The notes under the pieces are model-generated. The model ran no database searches. It saw nothing but the letters and a program-made list of their open reading frames with translations, and was not told the origin of the DNA. The translations under genes and the position numbers were made by a program. From Bacteroides sp. MSB163 (GTDB lineage Bacteria > Bacteroidota > Bacteroidia > Bacteroidales > Bacteroidaceae), in NCBI RefSeq assembly GCF_036416795.1, contig NZ_CP143867.1, positions 992,001 through 1,056,000 on the forward strand: DNA of 64,000 bases, read 5' to 3'. Positions 7,951 to 17,001 of the stretch are shown here, piece after piece. Each line of letters opens with the position of its first letter. Within the stretch, counting starts at the first letter, position 1.

Positions 7951-9219
7951 ATGTTGTATTATTTATTTCAATGGTTAGACAAGTATGACATTCCCGGCGC
8001 GGGTATGTTTGGATATACATCATTCCGGGCTTTGATGGCAATCATCCTTGCATTGCTCATTTCAAGCATCTGGGGAGATCGTTTTATCAACCTGCTGAAA
8101 CGGAAACAGATTACGGAAACACAACGTGATGCCAGCATCGATCCGTTCGGGGTGAACAAGGTAGGTGTACCGAGCATGGGGGGAGTCATTATCATTGTAG
8201 CAATTCTCATTCCGTGTCTGCTACTGGGTAAGTTGAGTAATATCTATATGATATTGATGCTGATTACCACGGTATGGCTGGGGTCATTAGGATTTGCCGA
8301 TGATTATATCAAGATTTTCAAGAAAGACAAAGAAGGCCTGCACGGAAAGTTCAAGATTATCGGACAGGTAGGATTGGGATTAATCGTGGGGCTTACCTTA
8401 TACCTGAGCCCGCAAGCTGTTATCCGCGAAAACATTGAAGTGCAGAAACCCGGGCAGGAAGTGGAGGTTATTCATGCGGGACAAGACATTAAGTCGACGC
8501 AGACTACCATCCCCTTCTTCAAAAGCAATAACCTGGATTATGCTGATTTCGTAAGTTTTATGGGTAAACATGCGCAAACGGCAGGTTGGGTACTGTTTGT
8601 GATTATCACTATATTCGTAGTGACAGCCGTCAGCAATGGCGCCAATCTGAATGATGGAATGGACGGTATGGCGGCAGGAAACTCGGCAATTATAGGTTTG
8701 GCACTGGGAATTTTAGCTTATGTATCCAGCCACATCGAATATGCCGGTTATCTGAATATCATGTATATTCCCGGATCGGAGGAACTGGTAATCTTCATCT
8801 GCGCCTTCATTGGTGCCTTGATTGGTTTTCTGTGGTACAATGCGTATCCGGCACAGGTATTCATGGGTGATACGGGTAGTTTAACCATTGGCGGTATCAT
8901 CGCCGTATTTGCCATCATCATACACAAAGAATTGCTGATACCCATTCTTTGCGGTGTATTCCTGCTGGAAAACCTATCCGTCATTTTACAACGGTTCTAT
9001 TACAAAGCCGGAAAACGGAAAGGAGTAAAACAAAGGCTGTTCAAACGAACACCTATTCACGACCACTTCCGTACCTCCATGAGCCTGATAGAACCGGGCT
9101 GTACGGTGAAGTTTACAACGCCGACCAAGCTGTTCCATGAGTCAAAAATTACGGTCCGTTTCTGGATTGTGACAATTGTACTGGCCGCAATAACGATTAT
9201 TACATTAAAGATAAGATAA
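7951..9219 (+). CDS. mraY: Phospho-MurNAc-pentapeptide transferase MraY
   Basis: 422 residues from ATG 7951. An in-frame GTG at 7909 would add an unlikely 14-residue extension inside the repeat-like spacer. Multiple membrane spans; conserved DDYIK and NLNDGMDGMAAG acidic motifs of the polyprenyl-phosphate phosphosugar transferases, and a terminal HDHFR motif (TPIHDHFR). It makes lipid I on the inner face of the membrane. Between the DDYIK and NLNDG motifs there is a long soluble-looking insert (about residues 165-215, KPGQEVEVIHAGQDIK region), common in Bacteroidetes MraY. Confidence 0.96.
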   Translation: MLYYLFQWLDKYDIPGAGMFGYTSFRALMAIILALLISSIWGDRFINLLKRKQITETQRDASIDPFGVNKVGVPSMGGVIIIVAILIPCLLLGKLSNIYMILMLITTVWLGSLGFADDYIKIFKKDKEGLHGKFKIIGQVGLGLIVGLTLYLSPQAVIRENIEVQKPGQEVEVIHAGQDIKSTQTTIPFFKSNNLDYADFVSFMGKHAQTAGWVLFVIITIFVVTAVSNGANLNDGMDGMAAGNSAIIGLALGILAYVSSHIEYAGYLNIMYIPGSEELVIFICAFIGALIGFLWYNAYPAQVFMGDTGSLTIGGIIAVFAIIIHKELLIPILCGVFLLENLSVILQRFYYKAGKRKGVKQRLFKRTPIHDHFRTSMSLIEPGCTVKFTTPTKLFHESKITVRFWIVTIVLAAITIITLKIR

Positions 9220-9221
9220 CA

Positions 9222-9320
9222 AATGAATGAAGAATTAGGAATGAAGAATGAAGAATCAGGCTGCGCACTATTGCGCCGCATAGCAATTCTTCATTCTTAA
9301 TTCTTCATTCTTAATTTAAA
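9222..9320 (+). repeat. Stem-loop spacer of 7-bp GAATGAA-type repeats, copy 1
   Basis: Between mraY and murD, a run of GAATGAA/GAAGAAT-type heptads is followed by GGCTGCGCA and then by the reverse-complement run ATTCTTC, ATTCTTA, ATTCTTC, ATTCTTA. The arms can pair over about 25 bases with few mismatches around a GC-rich core. A second element of the same design lies at 14676-14762. It does not look like a terminator, since the murD reading frame follows at once. Confidence 0.75.
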
Positions 9321-9325
9321 ACAGC

Positions 9326-10660
9326 ATGAGTAGAATTGTAGTATTAGGAGCCGGAGAGAGTGGTGCAGGTGCTGCCGTACTCGCCAAAGTGAAGGGATTC
9401 GACACATTCGTATCCGACATGTCCGCCATTAAAGACAAATATAAAGAAGTGCTGGACAGGTACGACATCTCCTGGGAAGAAGGACAACACACAGAAGAGT
9501 TGATTTTAAGCGCCGATGAAGTGGTGAAAAGTCCCGGTATCCCCAACGATGCTCCGATGATATTGAAACTGAAAGCGCAAGGAACGCCTGTCATCTCTGA
9601 GATAGAGTTTGCAGGACGCTATACCAATGCAAAAATGATATGTATTACCGGTTCAAACGGTAAGACCACTACTACCTCACTCATTTATCACATTTTCAAG
9701 AGTGCAGGTCTGAATGTAGGATTGGCAGGCAACATTGGCAAGAGCCTAGCTTTGCAGGTGGCCACGGATCAACATGATTACTACGTGATTGAACTCAGTT
9801 CTTTCCAGTTGGATAACATGTATAAGTTCCGCGCTAATATTGCCGTGCTGATGAATATTACGCCCGACCACCTGGACCGCTACAATCACTGCATGCAGAA
9901 CTATGTGGATGCAAAGTTCCGTATCACGCAGAACCAGACACCGGAAGATGCTTTCATTTTCTGGAATGACGACCCCATCATCAAACGCGAATTGGACAAA
10001 CACGGGTTATGCGCCCACCTTTATCCATTCTCCGCAGTGAAAGAAGATGGAGCCATAGCCTACGTAGAAGACGGTGAAGTGGAAATCAACGAACCCATCG
10101 CCTTCAACATGGAACAGGAAAAATTGGCTTTACAAGGCACACATAACTTATACAATTCTCTCGCCGCAGGCATCTCCGCCAACCTCGCCGGAATAGAGAA
10201 AGAATATATTCGCCGGGCTTTGTCCGACTTCAAAGGCGTAGAACACCGCCTTGAAAAGGTAGCCACAGTGCGCGGTGTAGAGTTTATCAACGACTCTAAA
10301 GCTACCAACGTAAATTCCTGCTGGTATGCTTTGCAGAGCATGAAAACGAAAACGGTCCTGATACTGGGCGGAAAAGATAAAGGCAACGACTATACAGAGA
10401 TTGAAGACCTGGTGCGCGAGAAATGCTCCGCCCTGGTTTACCTGGGATTGCATAACGAAAAGTTGCACGATTTCTTCGACCGCATGGGATTGCCCGTTGC
10501 CGATGTACAGACCGGTATGAAAGATGCCGTAGACGCCGCTTTCCGTTTAGCGAAAAAAGGCGAAACGGTATTGCTGAGTCCTTGTTGTGCGAGCTTTGAC
10601 CTCTTCAACAGTTATGAAGACCGGGGCGACCAGTTCAAGGAATACGTAAGAGCATTATGA
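9326..10660 (+). CDS. murD: UDP-MurNAc-L-alanine:D-glutamate ligase MurD
   Basis: 444 residues. N-terminal Rossmann motif VVLGAGESGAGAA, ATP site ITGSNGKTTTTS near residue 110, ELSSFQLD and NDSKATN motifs. It adds D-Glu to UDP-MurNAc-L-Ala in the cytoplasm. ATG at 9326 directly follows the stem-loop spacer. Next comes ftsW, 97 bases downstream; that gap holds no clear terminator. Confidence 0.97.
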   Translation: MSRIVVLGAGESGAGAAVLAKVKGFDTFVSDMSAIKDKYKEVLDRYDISWEEGQHTEELILSADEVVKSPGIPNDAPMILKLKAQGTPVISEIEFAGRYTNAKMICITGSNGKTTTTSLIYHIFKSAGLNVGLAGNIGKSLALQVATDQHDYYVIELSSFQLDNMYKFRANIAVLMNITPDHLDRYNHCMQNYVDAKFRITQNQTPEDAFIFWNDDPIIKRELDKHGLCAHLYPFSAVKEDGAIAYVEDGEVEINEPIAFNMEQEKLALQGTHNLYNSLAAGISANLAGIEKEYIRRALSDFKGVEHRLEKVATVRGVEFINDSKATNVNSCWYALQSMKTKTVLILGGKDKGNDYTEIEDLVREKCSALVYLGLHNEKLHDFFDRMGLPVADVQTGMKDAVDAAFRLAKKGETVLLSPCCASFDLFNSYEDRGDQFKEYVRAL

Positions 10661-10757
10661 CCGTACCCGGGATAAAAAGACGGTCGCACATCGTGAGAAA
10701 AGCAAGCGTATATGAGCGCTTTCATTCTTTAATTATTAACTATTAATTTGCGAAGCA

Positions 10758-12035
10758 TTGGACTTACTCAGAAGCATATTCAAAGGTGACAAGGTAATCT
10801 GGATCATATTCCTTTTCCTTTGCCTCATTTCTATCGTAGAGGTGTTCAGCGCCGCGTCTACACTGACGTACAAGAGCGGCGACCACTGGGGGCCTATTAC
10901 ACAGCACAGCATCATCCTGATGGTGGGCGCTGTAGTAGTGGTGTTTATGCACAATATTCCCTATAAGTGGTTTCAGGTATTCCCTGTGTTCCTGCTTCCC
11001 TTGTCCGTAGTATTACTGGGTCTCGTTATGATGATGGAACGCATCAACGGCGCTGCACGCTGGATGACCTTCATGGGTATCCAGTTCCAGCCTTCGGAAG
11101 TGGCAAAAATGGCCGTGATCATCGTCACTGCCTTTATCCTCTCCAAGGGACAGGATGAAGACGGGGCCAGCCCGAAAGCCTTTAAGCGTATCATGATTAT
11201 CACAGGAGTTGTCTGCCTGCTGATTGCACCGGAGAACCTTTCGACAGCAGCTTTACTTTTCGGAGTGGTTTTTCTGATGATGTTCATCGGACGGGTGGCA
11301 ATGAAAAAACTGTTGATACTGTTCGGTGGCTTGGCAGGAGTGGCAATCGTAAGCGTAGCATTTCTGGTACTGACCAAGAATAGCGATTTACCGTTCCTGC
11401 ACCGTTTTGACACATGGCGTGCCCGTATAGAGAAATTCACAGATGACACAGAAGTGCCTGCCGCCAAATTCGATATTGACAAAGATGCCCAGATAGCCCA
11501 CGCCCGTATCGCCGTAGCCACAAGCAACGTTGTAGGTAGAGGACCGGGCAACTCAGTACAGCGCGACTTCCTGAGCCAGGCATTCTCTGACTTTATCTTT
11601 GCCATCATTGTGGAAGAATTGGGATTGATAGGCGGGGCTTTCGTCGTGTTCCTCTACGTCTGCCTACTGATACGAGTGGGGCGTATAGCGAAGAAGTGCG
11701 ACCGCACGTTTCCGGCCTTCCTTATCATAGGAATTGCGCTGCTGCTTGTATCGCAAGCCGTATTCAACATGATGGTAGCAGTAGGATTGGCACCGGTCAC
11801 CGGGCAACCGCTGCCACTTATCAGTAAAGGTGGTACCTCCACACTTATCAACTGCGCCTACATCGGCATGATATTGAGTGTGAGTCGCTATACCGCCAAA
11901 TTGGAAGAGATTAAAGAACATGACGCACAGATACCGATGCAAGTGAAAGCTGCTGTTGAAGAAGGATATAGCGAGATACAAACAGCGGCTGAACCAACAG
12001 CAAAGGTGCTGAATAGTGATGCAGAATTCGAGTAA
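10758..12035 (+). CDS. ftsW: Septal peptidoglycan glycosyltransferase FtsW
   Basis: 425 residues from a TTG at 10758, which gives the usual short MDLLRSIFKGDKVIW lead before the first membrane span. About ten membrane segments of the SEDS family; signature PVTGQPLPLISKGGTST in the C-terminal third, and a cytoplasmic tail after about residue 370. It polymerises lipid II at the septum with FtsI. It lies between murD and murG, the standard dcw order, and is followed 14 bases later by murG. Confidence 0.95.
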   Translation: MDLLRSIFKGDKVIWIIFLFLCLISIVEVFSAASTLTYKSGDHWGPITQHSIILMVGAVVVVFMHNIPYKWFQVFPVFLLPLSVVLLGLVMMMERINGAARWMTFMGIQFQPSEVAKMAVIIVTAFILSKGQDEDGASPKAFKRIMIITGVVCLLIAPENLSTAALLFGVVFLMMFIGRVAMKKLLILFGGLAGVAIVSVAFLVLTKNSDLPFLHRFDTWRARIEKFTDDTEVPAAKFDIDKDAQIAHARIAVATSNVVGRGPGNSVQRDFLSQAFSDFIFAIIVEELGLIGGAFVVFLYVCLLIRVGRIAKKCDRTFPAFLIIGIALLLVSQAVFNMMVAVGLAPVTGQPLPLISKGGTSTLINCAYIGMILSVSRYTAKLEEIKEHDAQIPMQVKAAVEEGYSEIQTAAEPTAKVLNSDAEFE

Positions 12036-12049
12036 GAGCATAGAAGAGT

Positions 12050-13222
12050 ATGAATAAAGATATAAATAAGAGCCATAGTGGAGAAGCTCCCCGCATTATC
12101 ATAAGCGGTGGAGGTACAGGGGGACATATATTTCCCGCAGTATCCATTGCCAATGCCATCAAGGAACTACGCCCCGATGCAGAAATCCTCTTTGTAGGCG
12201 CGGAAGGACGGATGGAAATGCAACGTGTACCCGATGCAGGATACAAAATCATCGGTTTACCCGTGGCAGGTTTCGACCGTAAACGTTTATGGAAAAACTT
12301 TGCAGTGATTATAAAGTTACTCCGTAGCCAGTTGAAGGCACGCCGCATACTGAAAGAGTTTCATCCTCAGGTAGCGGTAGGTGTAGGTGGTTATGCCAGT
12401 GGCCCTACGTTAAAAGTAGCAGGTATGATGGGAGTGCCTACTTTGATACAAGAACAGAACTCTTATGCAGGCGTAACAAATAAGCTGCTGGCACAAAAAG
12501 CCTGCAAGATTTGTGTAGCGTATGACGGAATGGAAAAGTTCTTTCCCGCGGATAAGATTATTATGACAGGGAATCCGGTTCGACAGAATCTGTTAGCCAA
12601 TAAGCAGAGTCGCGAAGCTGCCGTGACTTCTTTCGGTTTCAATCCGGAGAAGAAAACAATATTGATACTGGGTGGCAGTCTTGGAGCGCGTACTATAAAC
12701 CAGACGCTGATTGCCGCACTGGATACAATCAAAGCATACGGTGACATTCAGTTCATCTGGCAGACCGGAAAGATATACATTCAGCAAGTGAAAGATGCCA
12801 TCACTACCACCACCGGAGAAGCGGTACGCAATCCACGCATTTCAGCTATCCCGAACCTCTATGTGACGGACTTCATCAAAGATATGGCAAGTGCGTATGC
12901 GGCTACCGATCTGGTCATTTCGCGTGCGGGAGCAGGATCTATCTCTGAGTTCTGCCTGCTGAATAAACCGGTTATTCTGGTACCTTCACCCAATGTGGCA
13001 GAAGACCACCAAACTAAAAATGCACTGGCCCTCGTAAATAAGGAAGCTGCCATTTACGTGAAGGATGCAGATGCAATGAAGAATCTGATTCCAGTAGCAC
13101 TCGAAACGGTTGCCGATGTCGGGAAACTAAAAACGTTGAGCGAGAACATTGCCAAGTTGGCTCTGCCCGACTCAGCAACTATAATTGCAAAAGAAGTATT
13201 GAAACTGATAAGTAAACCATAA
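12050..13222 (+). CDS. murG: UDP-GlcNAc:undecaprenyl-PP-MurNAc-pentapeptide GlcNAc transferase MurG
   Basis: 390 residues. The N-terminal lipid-facing loop ISGGGTGGHIFPA begins near residue 18; GVGGYASGPTLKVA and the C-terminal GT28 donor-site motif SRAGAGSISEFCLL are intact. It converts lipid I to lipid II at the inner membrane surface. An N-terminal extension of about 15 residues precedes the usual start; MNKDINKSHSGEAP is unlike the core but in frame. Downstream, a hairpin (13248-13280) separates it from murC. Confidence 0.97.
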   Translation: MNKDINKSHSGEAPRIIISGGGTGGHIFPAVSIANAIKELRPDAEILFVGAEGRMEMQRVPDAGYKIIGLPVAGFDRKRLWKNFAVIIKLLRSQLKARRILKEFHPQVAVGVGGYASGPTLKVAGMMGVPTLIQEQNSYAGVTNKLLAQKACKICVAYDGMEKFFPADKIIMTGNPVRQNLLANKQSREAAVTSFGFNPEKKTILILGGSLGARTINQTLIAALDTIKAYGDIQFIWQTGKIYIQQVKDAITTTTGEAVRNPRISAIPNLYVTDFIKDMASAYAATDLVISRAGAGSISEFCLLNKPVILVPSPNVAEDHQTKNALALVNKEAAIYVKDADAMKNLIPVALETVADVGKLKTLSENIAKLALPDSATIIAKEVLKLISKP

Positions 13223-13247
13223 TAATTCAATAAATGAACTGTAGCAA

Positions 13248-13280
13248 CTCAATTCCCTTCCTCCCAGGAGGAGAATTGAG
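13248..13280 (+). other. Hairpin in the murG-murC spacer
   Basis: CTCAATTC (13248-13255) pairs with GAATTGAG (13273-13280), and inside it TCCTCC pairs with GGAGGA. The stem is strong but has no U-rich tail, so it is more likely an RNA processing or stability element than a terminator. The inner GGAGGA is ribosome-binding-site-like but lies about 30 bases from the murC start. Confidence 0.5.
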
Positions 13281-13301
13281 ATAGTATTAAAATAGAAGAA
13301 G

Positions 13302-14693
13302 ATGAATATAGAAAACATCAAATCCGTATATTTCGTCGGTGCCGGCGGCATCGGTATGAGTGCCCTGATACGTTATTTCTTATCAAAGGGCAAACTCGTA
13401 GCTGGTTACGACCGCACTCCGAGCGAACTGACCGAACACCTTATCGCAGAAGGCGCACAGATACATTATGAAGAAAATGTAAGCCTGATCCCCGAAGATT
13501 GCAAGGACAAGGAAGCAACTTTAGTCGTATATACCCCGGCCGTTCCGCAAGATCATGCCGAGTTAGTGTACTTCTGCAATAACGGTTTCGAAATACAGAA
13601 ACGCGCTCAGGTTCTGGGAACAATCACCCACAGCAGTAAAGGTCTGTGCGTAGCCGGAACGCATGGTAAAACCACTACCAGCACAATGGCTGCACATTTA
13701 CTTTATCAGTCACATGCAGGCTGCACCGCATTCCTCGGAGGCATCTCCAAGAATTATGGAACCAACCTGCTGCTGTCTCAGTCCAGTCCGTATACAGTGA
13801 TCGAAGCAGATGAGTTCGACCGTTCTTTCCATTGGTTATCACCATACATGAGTGTCATTACAGCTACCGACCCCGACCATCTGGATATCTACGGTACGGA
13901 AGAAGCCTATCTGGAAAGTTTCCGTCATTATACAACCCTGATTCAACCGGGCGGCGCATTGATCATTCACAAAGACATTGCTTTGAAACCTGATGTGCAA
14001 TCCGGGGTAAAAGTTTATACCTATGCTCGTACCCAAGGTGATTTCCATGCTGAGAATATCCGCATCGGAAACGGTGAGATATTTATCGACTTCGTGGCAC
14101 CTGATACACGTATCAATGATATCCAATTAGGTGTTCCCGTGAGCATCAATATAGAGAATGGCGTGGCAGCCATGGCGCTCGCCCACCTCAACGGTGCCAC
14201 GGACGAGGAAATCAAACGCGGCATGGCAAGTTTCCGCGGAGTAGACCGCCGTTTCGACTTCAAAATCAAGAATGATAAAGTGGTATTCCTGAGCGACTAC
14301 GCCCATCATCCTGCCGAAATCGCACAAAGCGTAAAGTCTATCCGCGACCTATATCAGGACAAGAAAATTACGGCTATCTTTCAGCCGCACCTTTACACAC
14401 GTACCCGTGACTTCTACAAGGAATTTGCCGACAGCTTGTCCCTGCTCGATGAAGTGATCCTCGTAGATATCTATCCGGCACGTGAACTACCGATTCCCGG
14501 TGTCACCAGTCAGCTGATATACGACAACCTGCGTCCGGGCATTGAAAAATGTATGTGCAGGAAAGAAGACATACTGAACCTGCTGTCTCAGAAAAAGACC
14601 GAGGTTCTGATTACTTTAGGTGCAGGAGACATAGACAACTACGTCCCCGAAATCACGAAACAACTTAAACTAAGAATGAGGAATGAAGAATGA
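13302..14693 (+). CDS. murC: UDP-MurNAc:L-alanine ligase MurC
   Basis: 463 residues. N-terminal VYFVGAGGIGMSALIRYF Rossmann motif, ATP site VAGTHGKTTTSTM near residue 115, EADEFDRSF, and YAHHPAEI in the C-terminal domain. It adds the first stem-peptide residue. ATG at 13302 follows a weak purine-rich stretch (AGAAGAAG). The end of the gene (AGAATGAGGAATGAAGAATG) already shows the heptad repeat that continues into the spacer, so the repeat extends into coding sequence. Confidence 0.97.
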   Translation: MNIENIKSVYFVGAGGIGMSALIRYFLSKGKLVAGYDRTPSELTEHLIAEGAQIHYEENVSLIPEDCKDKEATLVVYTPAVPQDHAELVYFCNNGFEIQKRAQVLGTITHSSKGLCVAGTHGKTTTSTMAAHLLYQSHAGCTAFLGGISKNYGTNLLLSQSSPYTVIEADEFDRSFHWLSPYMSVITATDPDHLDIYGTEEAYLESFRHYTTLIQPGGALIIHKDIALKPDVQSGVKVYTYARTQGDFHAENIRIGNGEIFIDFVAPDTRINDIQLGVPVSINIENGVAAMALAHLNGATDEEIKRGMASFRGVDRRFDFKIKNDKVVFLSDYAHHPAEIAQSVKSIRDLYQDKKITAIFQPHLYTRTRDFYKEFADSLSLLDEVILVDIYPARELPIPGVTSQLIYDNLRPGIEKCMCRKEDILNLLSQKKTEVLITLGAGDIDNYVPEITKQLKLRMRNEE

Positions 14694-14762
14694 AGAATTT
14701 GGCTGCGCATCATTCTTACACAGCGTAGCTAAATTCCTCATTCTTAATTCTTAATTCTTCAT
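14676..14762 (+). repeat. Stem-loop spacer of 7-bp GAATGAA-type repeats, copy 2
   Basis: GAATGAG, GAATGAA, GAATGAA units begin inside the 3' end of murC, followed by GGCTGCGCA, then an arm CCTCATTCTTAATTCTTAAT that is largely complementary. The design is the same as at 9222-9320, including the shared GGCTGCGCA core and an inner GCTGCGC/GCGTAGC stem. It fills the murC-ftsQ gap. Confidence 0.75.
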
Positions 14763-14775
14763 TAATATAAACATT

Positions 14776-15516
14776 ATGCTAAAGCGAATTCTATTGTCTA
14801 TCGTCCTGCTGCTCGTCATCGCCTATCTGGTGGTAGCTATCACGGCTTTCAATCGGAAGCCTGCCGGACAGGTGTGTCGTGACATGGAATTGGTTATCAA
14901 GGATACAGTTTATGCTGGCTTCATCACCAAGAAAGAAGTAACGGGTATGCTGGAGAAGAAAGGTATTTATCCCGTTGGCAAACCTATGGATCGCATTCGT
15001 AGCAAAACATTGGAGCGGGAACTCGCCAAACATCCGCTGATCGACGAAGTGGAGTGCTATAAGACTCCCAGTGGAATGCTCTGTGTGGAAGTCAGCCAGC
15101 GCATCCCTATCCTGCGAGTAATGAGCGCAAACGGTGAAAACTACTATCTGGACAACAAAGGCACCGTAATGCCACCCGACGCAAAGTGCGTTGCTCACCT
15201 TGCCATAGTGACCGGAAGAGTAGAAAAGTCGTTTGCCATGAGGGATTTATATAAGTTTGGTGTATTTTTGCAGAATAATAAGTTCTGGGACGCGCAAATC
15301 GAACAGATACATGTGCTTCCGGACAAGAATGTGGAATTAGTGCCCCGGGTGGGCGACCATATCATCTATCTCGGTAAGCTGAACGGCTTTGAGCGCAAGC
15401 TCGAACGGGTGAAAGCTTTCTACGAAAAAGGATTAAATAAGGTAGGATGGAACAAATATTCACGTATTAACGTTGAATTTAGTAACCAGATTATCTGTAC
15501 AAAACGAGGAAATTAA
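14776..15516 (+). CDS. ftsQ: Cell division protein FtsQ
   Basis: 246 residues. Short cytoplasmic N-terminus, one membrane span (about 4-25, ILLSIVLLLVIAYLVVAI), then a periplasmic POTRA-like region and a beta-rich domain with VEVSQRIPILRV, where PI is the conserved FtsQ/DivIB turn. It scaffolds FtsL/FtsB at the septum. It lies immediately before ftsA, 19 bases away, as in most dcw clusters. Sequence identity across phyla is low, but topology, motif and place agree. Confidence 0.92.
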   Translation: MLKRILLSIVLLLVIAYLVVAITAFNRKPAGQVCRDMELVIKDTVYAGFITKKEVTGMLEKKGIYPVGKPMDRIRSKTLERELAKHPLIDEVECYKTPSGMLCVEVSQRIPILRVMSANGENYYLDNKGTVMPPDAKCVAHLAIVTGRVEKSFAMRDLYKFGVFLQNNKFWDAQIEQIHVLPDKNVELVPRVGDHIIYLGKLNGFERKLERVKAFYEKGLNKVGWNKYSRINVEFSNQIICTKRGN

Positions 15517-15535
15517 ATAAATTAGGAATATATCT

Positions 15536-16963
15536 ATGGCAACAACAGAATTTATCGCCGCTATCGAGTTGAGTTCTTCCAAGATTTCCGGTATCGCCGG
15601 CAAGAAGAACAGCGACGGAAGCATACAAGTGCTGGCCTACGCGCGTGAAGATGCCTCTTCTTTTATCCACAAAGGAGTCATCTACAACATAGACAAGACC
15701 GCACAGGCTCTGACTTCCATCATCAACAAGCTGGAGAGCCAGTTGAACAACTCCATTGCCAAAGTATATGTAGGCATCGGCGGACAGTCATTGCGCACGG
15801 TAAAGAATGCGGTAAGCCGTGTGCTGGAAGAGGAAGGGATTATCTCGCAAGAGTTGGTAGATGCAATCAGCGATGAAAACCTCGAAGTTCCCCTGATGGA
15901 CATGAGTGTGCTGGATGTAGCCCCGCAAGAATATAAGATAGACAACAATCTTCAGGCTGATCCGGTGGGTGTGGCAGGCAAGCGTATCACAGGAAACTTC
16001 CTGAATATCGTAGCGCGCGCTTCCCTCAAGAAGAATCTGGAGCACAGTTTCGAACAGGCCAAAGTAGAAATTGCCGACTTGCTCATCGCCCCGATAGCCC
16101 TGGCCAATGCCGTGCTGACGGAAAGCGAAATGCGCTCGGGATGTGCCTTGGTAGACTTCGGGGCAGATACGACTACCGTATCAGTATATAAGAATAACAT
16201 TCTCCGCTTCCTTAGCGTACTACCGCTGGGTGGAAACAATATCACCCGTGACATTACCGCCCTGCAAATGGAAGAGGCCGAAGCCGAGCAGCTGAAGCTG
16301 AAATACGGAGATATGCTTTACGAAGAAGAAGAGGCGGAAACACCGGCAGTCTGCACACTGGAGGACGGTCGTAGCATCGAGTTGAACGTACTGAACGACA
16401 TCATCGACGCCCGTGCCGAAGAAATCCTTGCCAATGTATGGAACCAACTGCAACTTTCCGGATACGAAGACAAATTGCTGTCCGGCATCATCTTCACCGG
16501 CGGCGGTGCCAACCTGAAAAACATGGAGGACGCATTCCGCAAACGCAGCAAGGTCGATAAGGTAAAGACCACCCGCTTTGTACACAACACCATCCATGGC
16601 TTCAACGATGTACTGAAGAAAGACGGCATGCAGAACACACTGCTCGGCCTGCTTGCTGCCGGCAACGAAAATTGCTGTCTGCAAGAGGTGAAACCTGCTC
16701 CGGCCACTTCCAATGTTACTCCACCGAAACCCGCCGATATGTTTGGCGATGACGAAGCCCTGAAAGAACAGGAAGCCGCCGCCCGTGCCGCCAAAGCACA
16801 GCGCGAGAAGGAAGAGAAAGAACGTCGCGAACGGGAACGCAAGGAGAAAGAACGTAAAGAAAAAGAAGAGAAAAAGAAAAAGAAGAAAGAAGGTCCCAGC
16901 TGGTTTGAAAAGACTTTCAACAAGATTTCCAATGAGATTTTCTCGGATGACGATCTGAAGTAA
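15536..16963 (+). CDS. ftsA: Cell division protein FtsA
   Basis: 475 residues. Actin-like ATPase fold: IAAIELSSSKISGIAG phosphate-1 motif, CALVDFGADTTTVSVY phosphate-2, and GIIFTGGGANLKNM adenosine motif. A Lys/Glu/Arg-rich linker (about 415-455) precedes a terminal amphipathic helix (SWFEKTFNKISNEIF), the expected membrane-binding anchor. It tethers FtsZ to the membrane and links it to the septal synthases. The long charged linker is typical of Bacteroidetes and makes the protein longer than enterobacterial FtsA. Confidence 0.97.
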   Translation: MATTEFIAAIELSSSKISGIAGKKNSDGSIQVLAYAREDASSFIHKGVIYNIDKTAQALTSIINKLESQLNNSIAKVYVGIGGQSLRTVKNAVSRVLEEEGIISQELVDAISDENLEVPLMDMSVLDVAPQEYKIDNNLQADPVGVAGKRITGNFLNIVARASLKKNLEHSFEQAKVEIADLLIAPIALANAVLTESEMRSGCALVDFGADTTTVSVYKNNILRFLSVLPLGGNNITRDITALQMEEAEAEQLKLKYGDMLYEEEEAETPAVCTLEDGRSIELNVLNDIIDARAEEILANVWNQLQLSGYEDKLLSGIIFTGGGANLKNMEDAFRKRSKVDKVKTTRFVHNTIHGFNDVLKKDGMQNTLLGLLAAGNENCCLQEVKPAPATSNVTPPKPADMFGDDEALKEQEAAARAAKAQREKEEKERRERERKEKERKEKEEKKKKKKEGPSWFEKTFNKISNEIFSDDDLK

Positions 16964-16966
16964 CTC

Positions 16967-17000
16967 CAATCGTAAATAGTAAATCGTAAAATCGTAAATA
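16967..17000 (+). repeat. 7-bp-period repeat in the ftsA-ftsZ spacer
   Basis: The spacer reads as ATCGTAA, ATAGTAA, ATCGTAAA, ATCGTAA units directly before the ftsZ start, which is again a spacer made of short-period repeats. No ribosome binding site is evident. Confidence 0.65.
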
Positions 17001-17001
17001 T

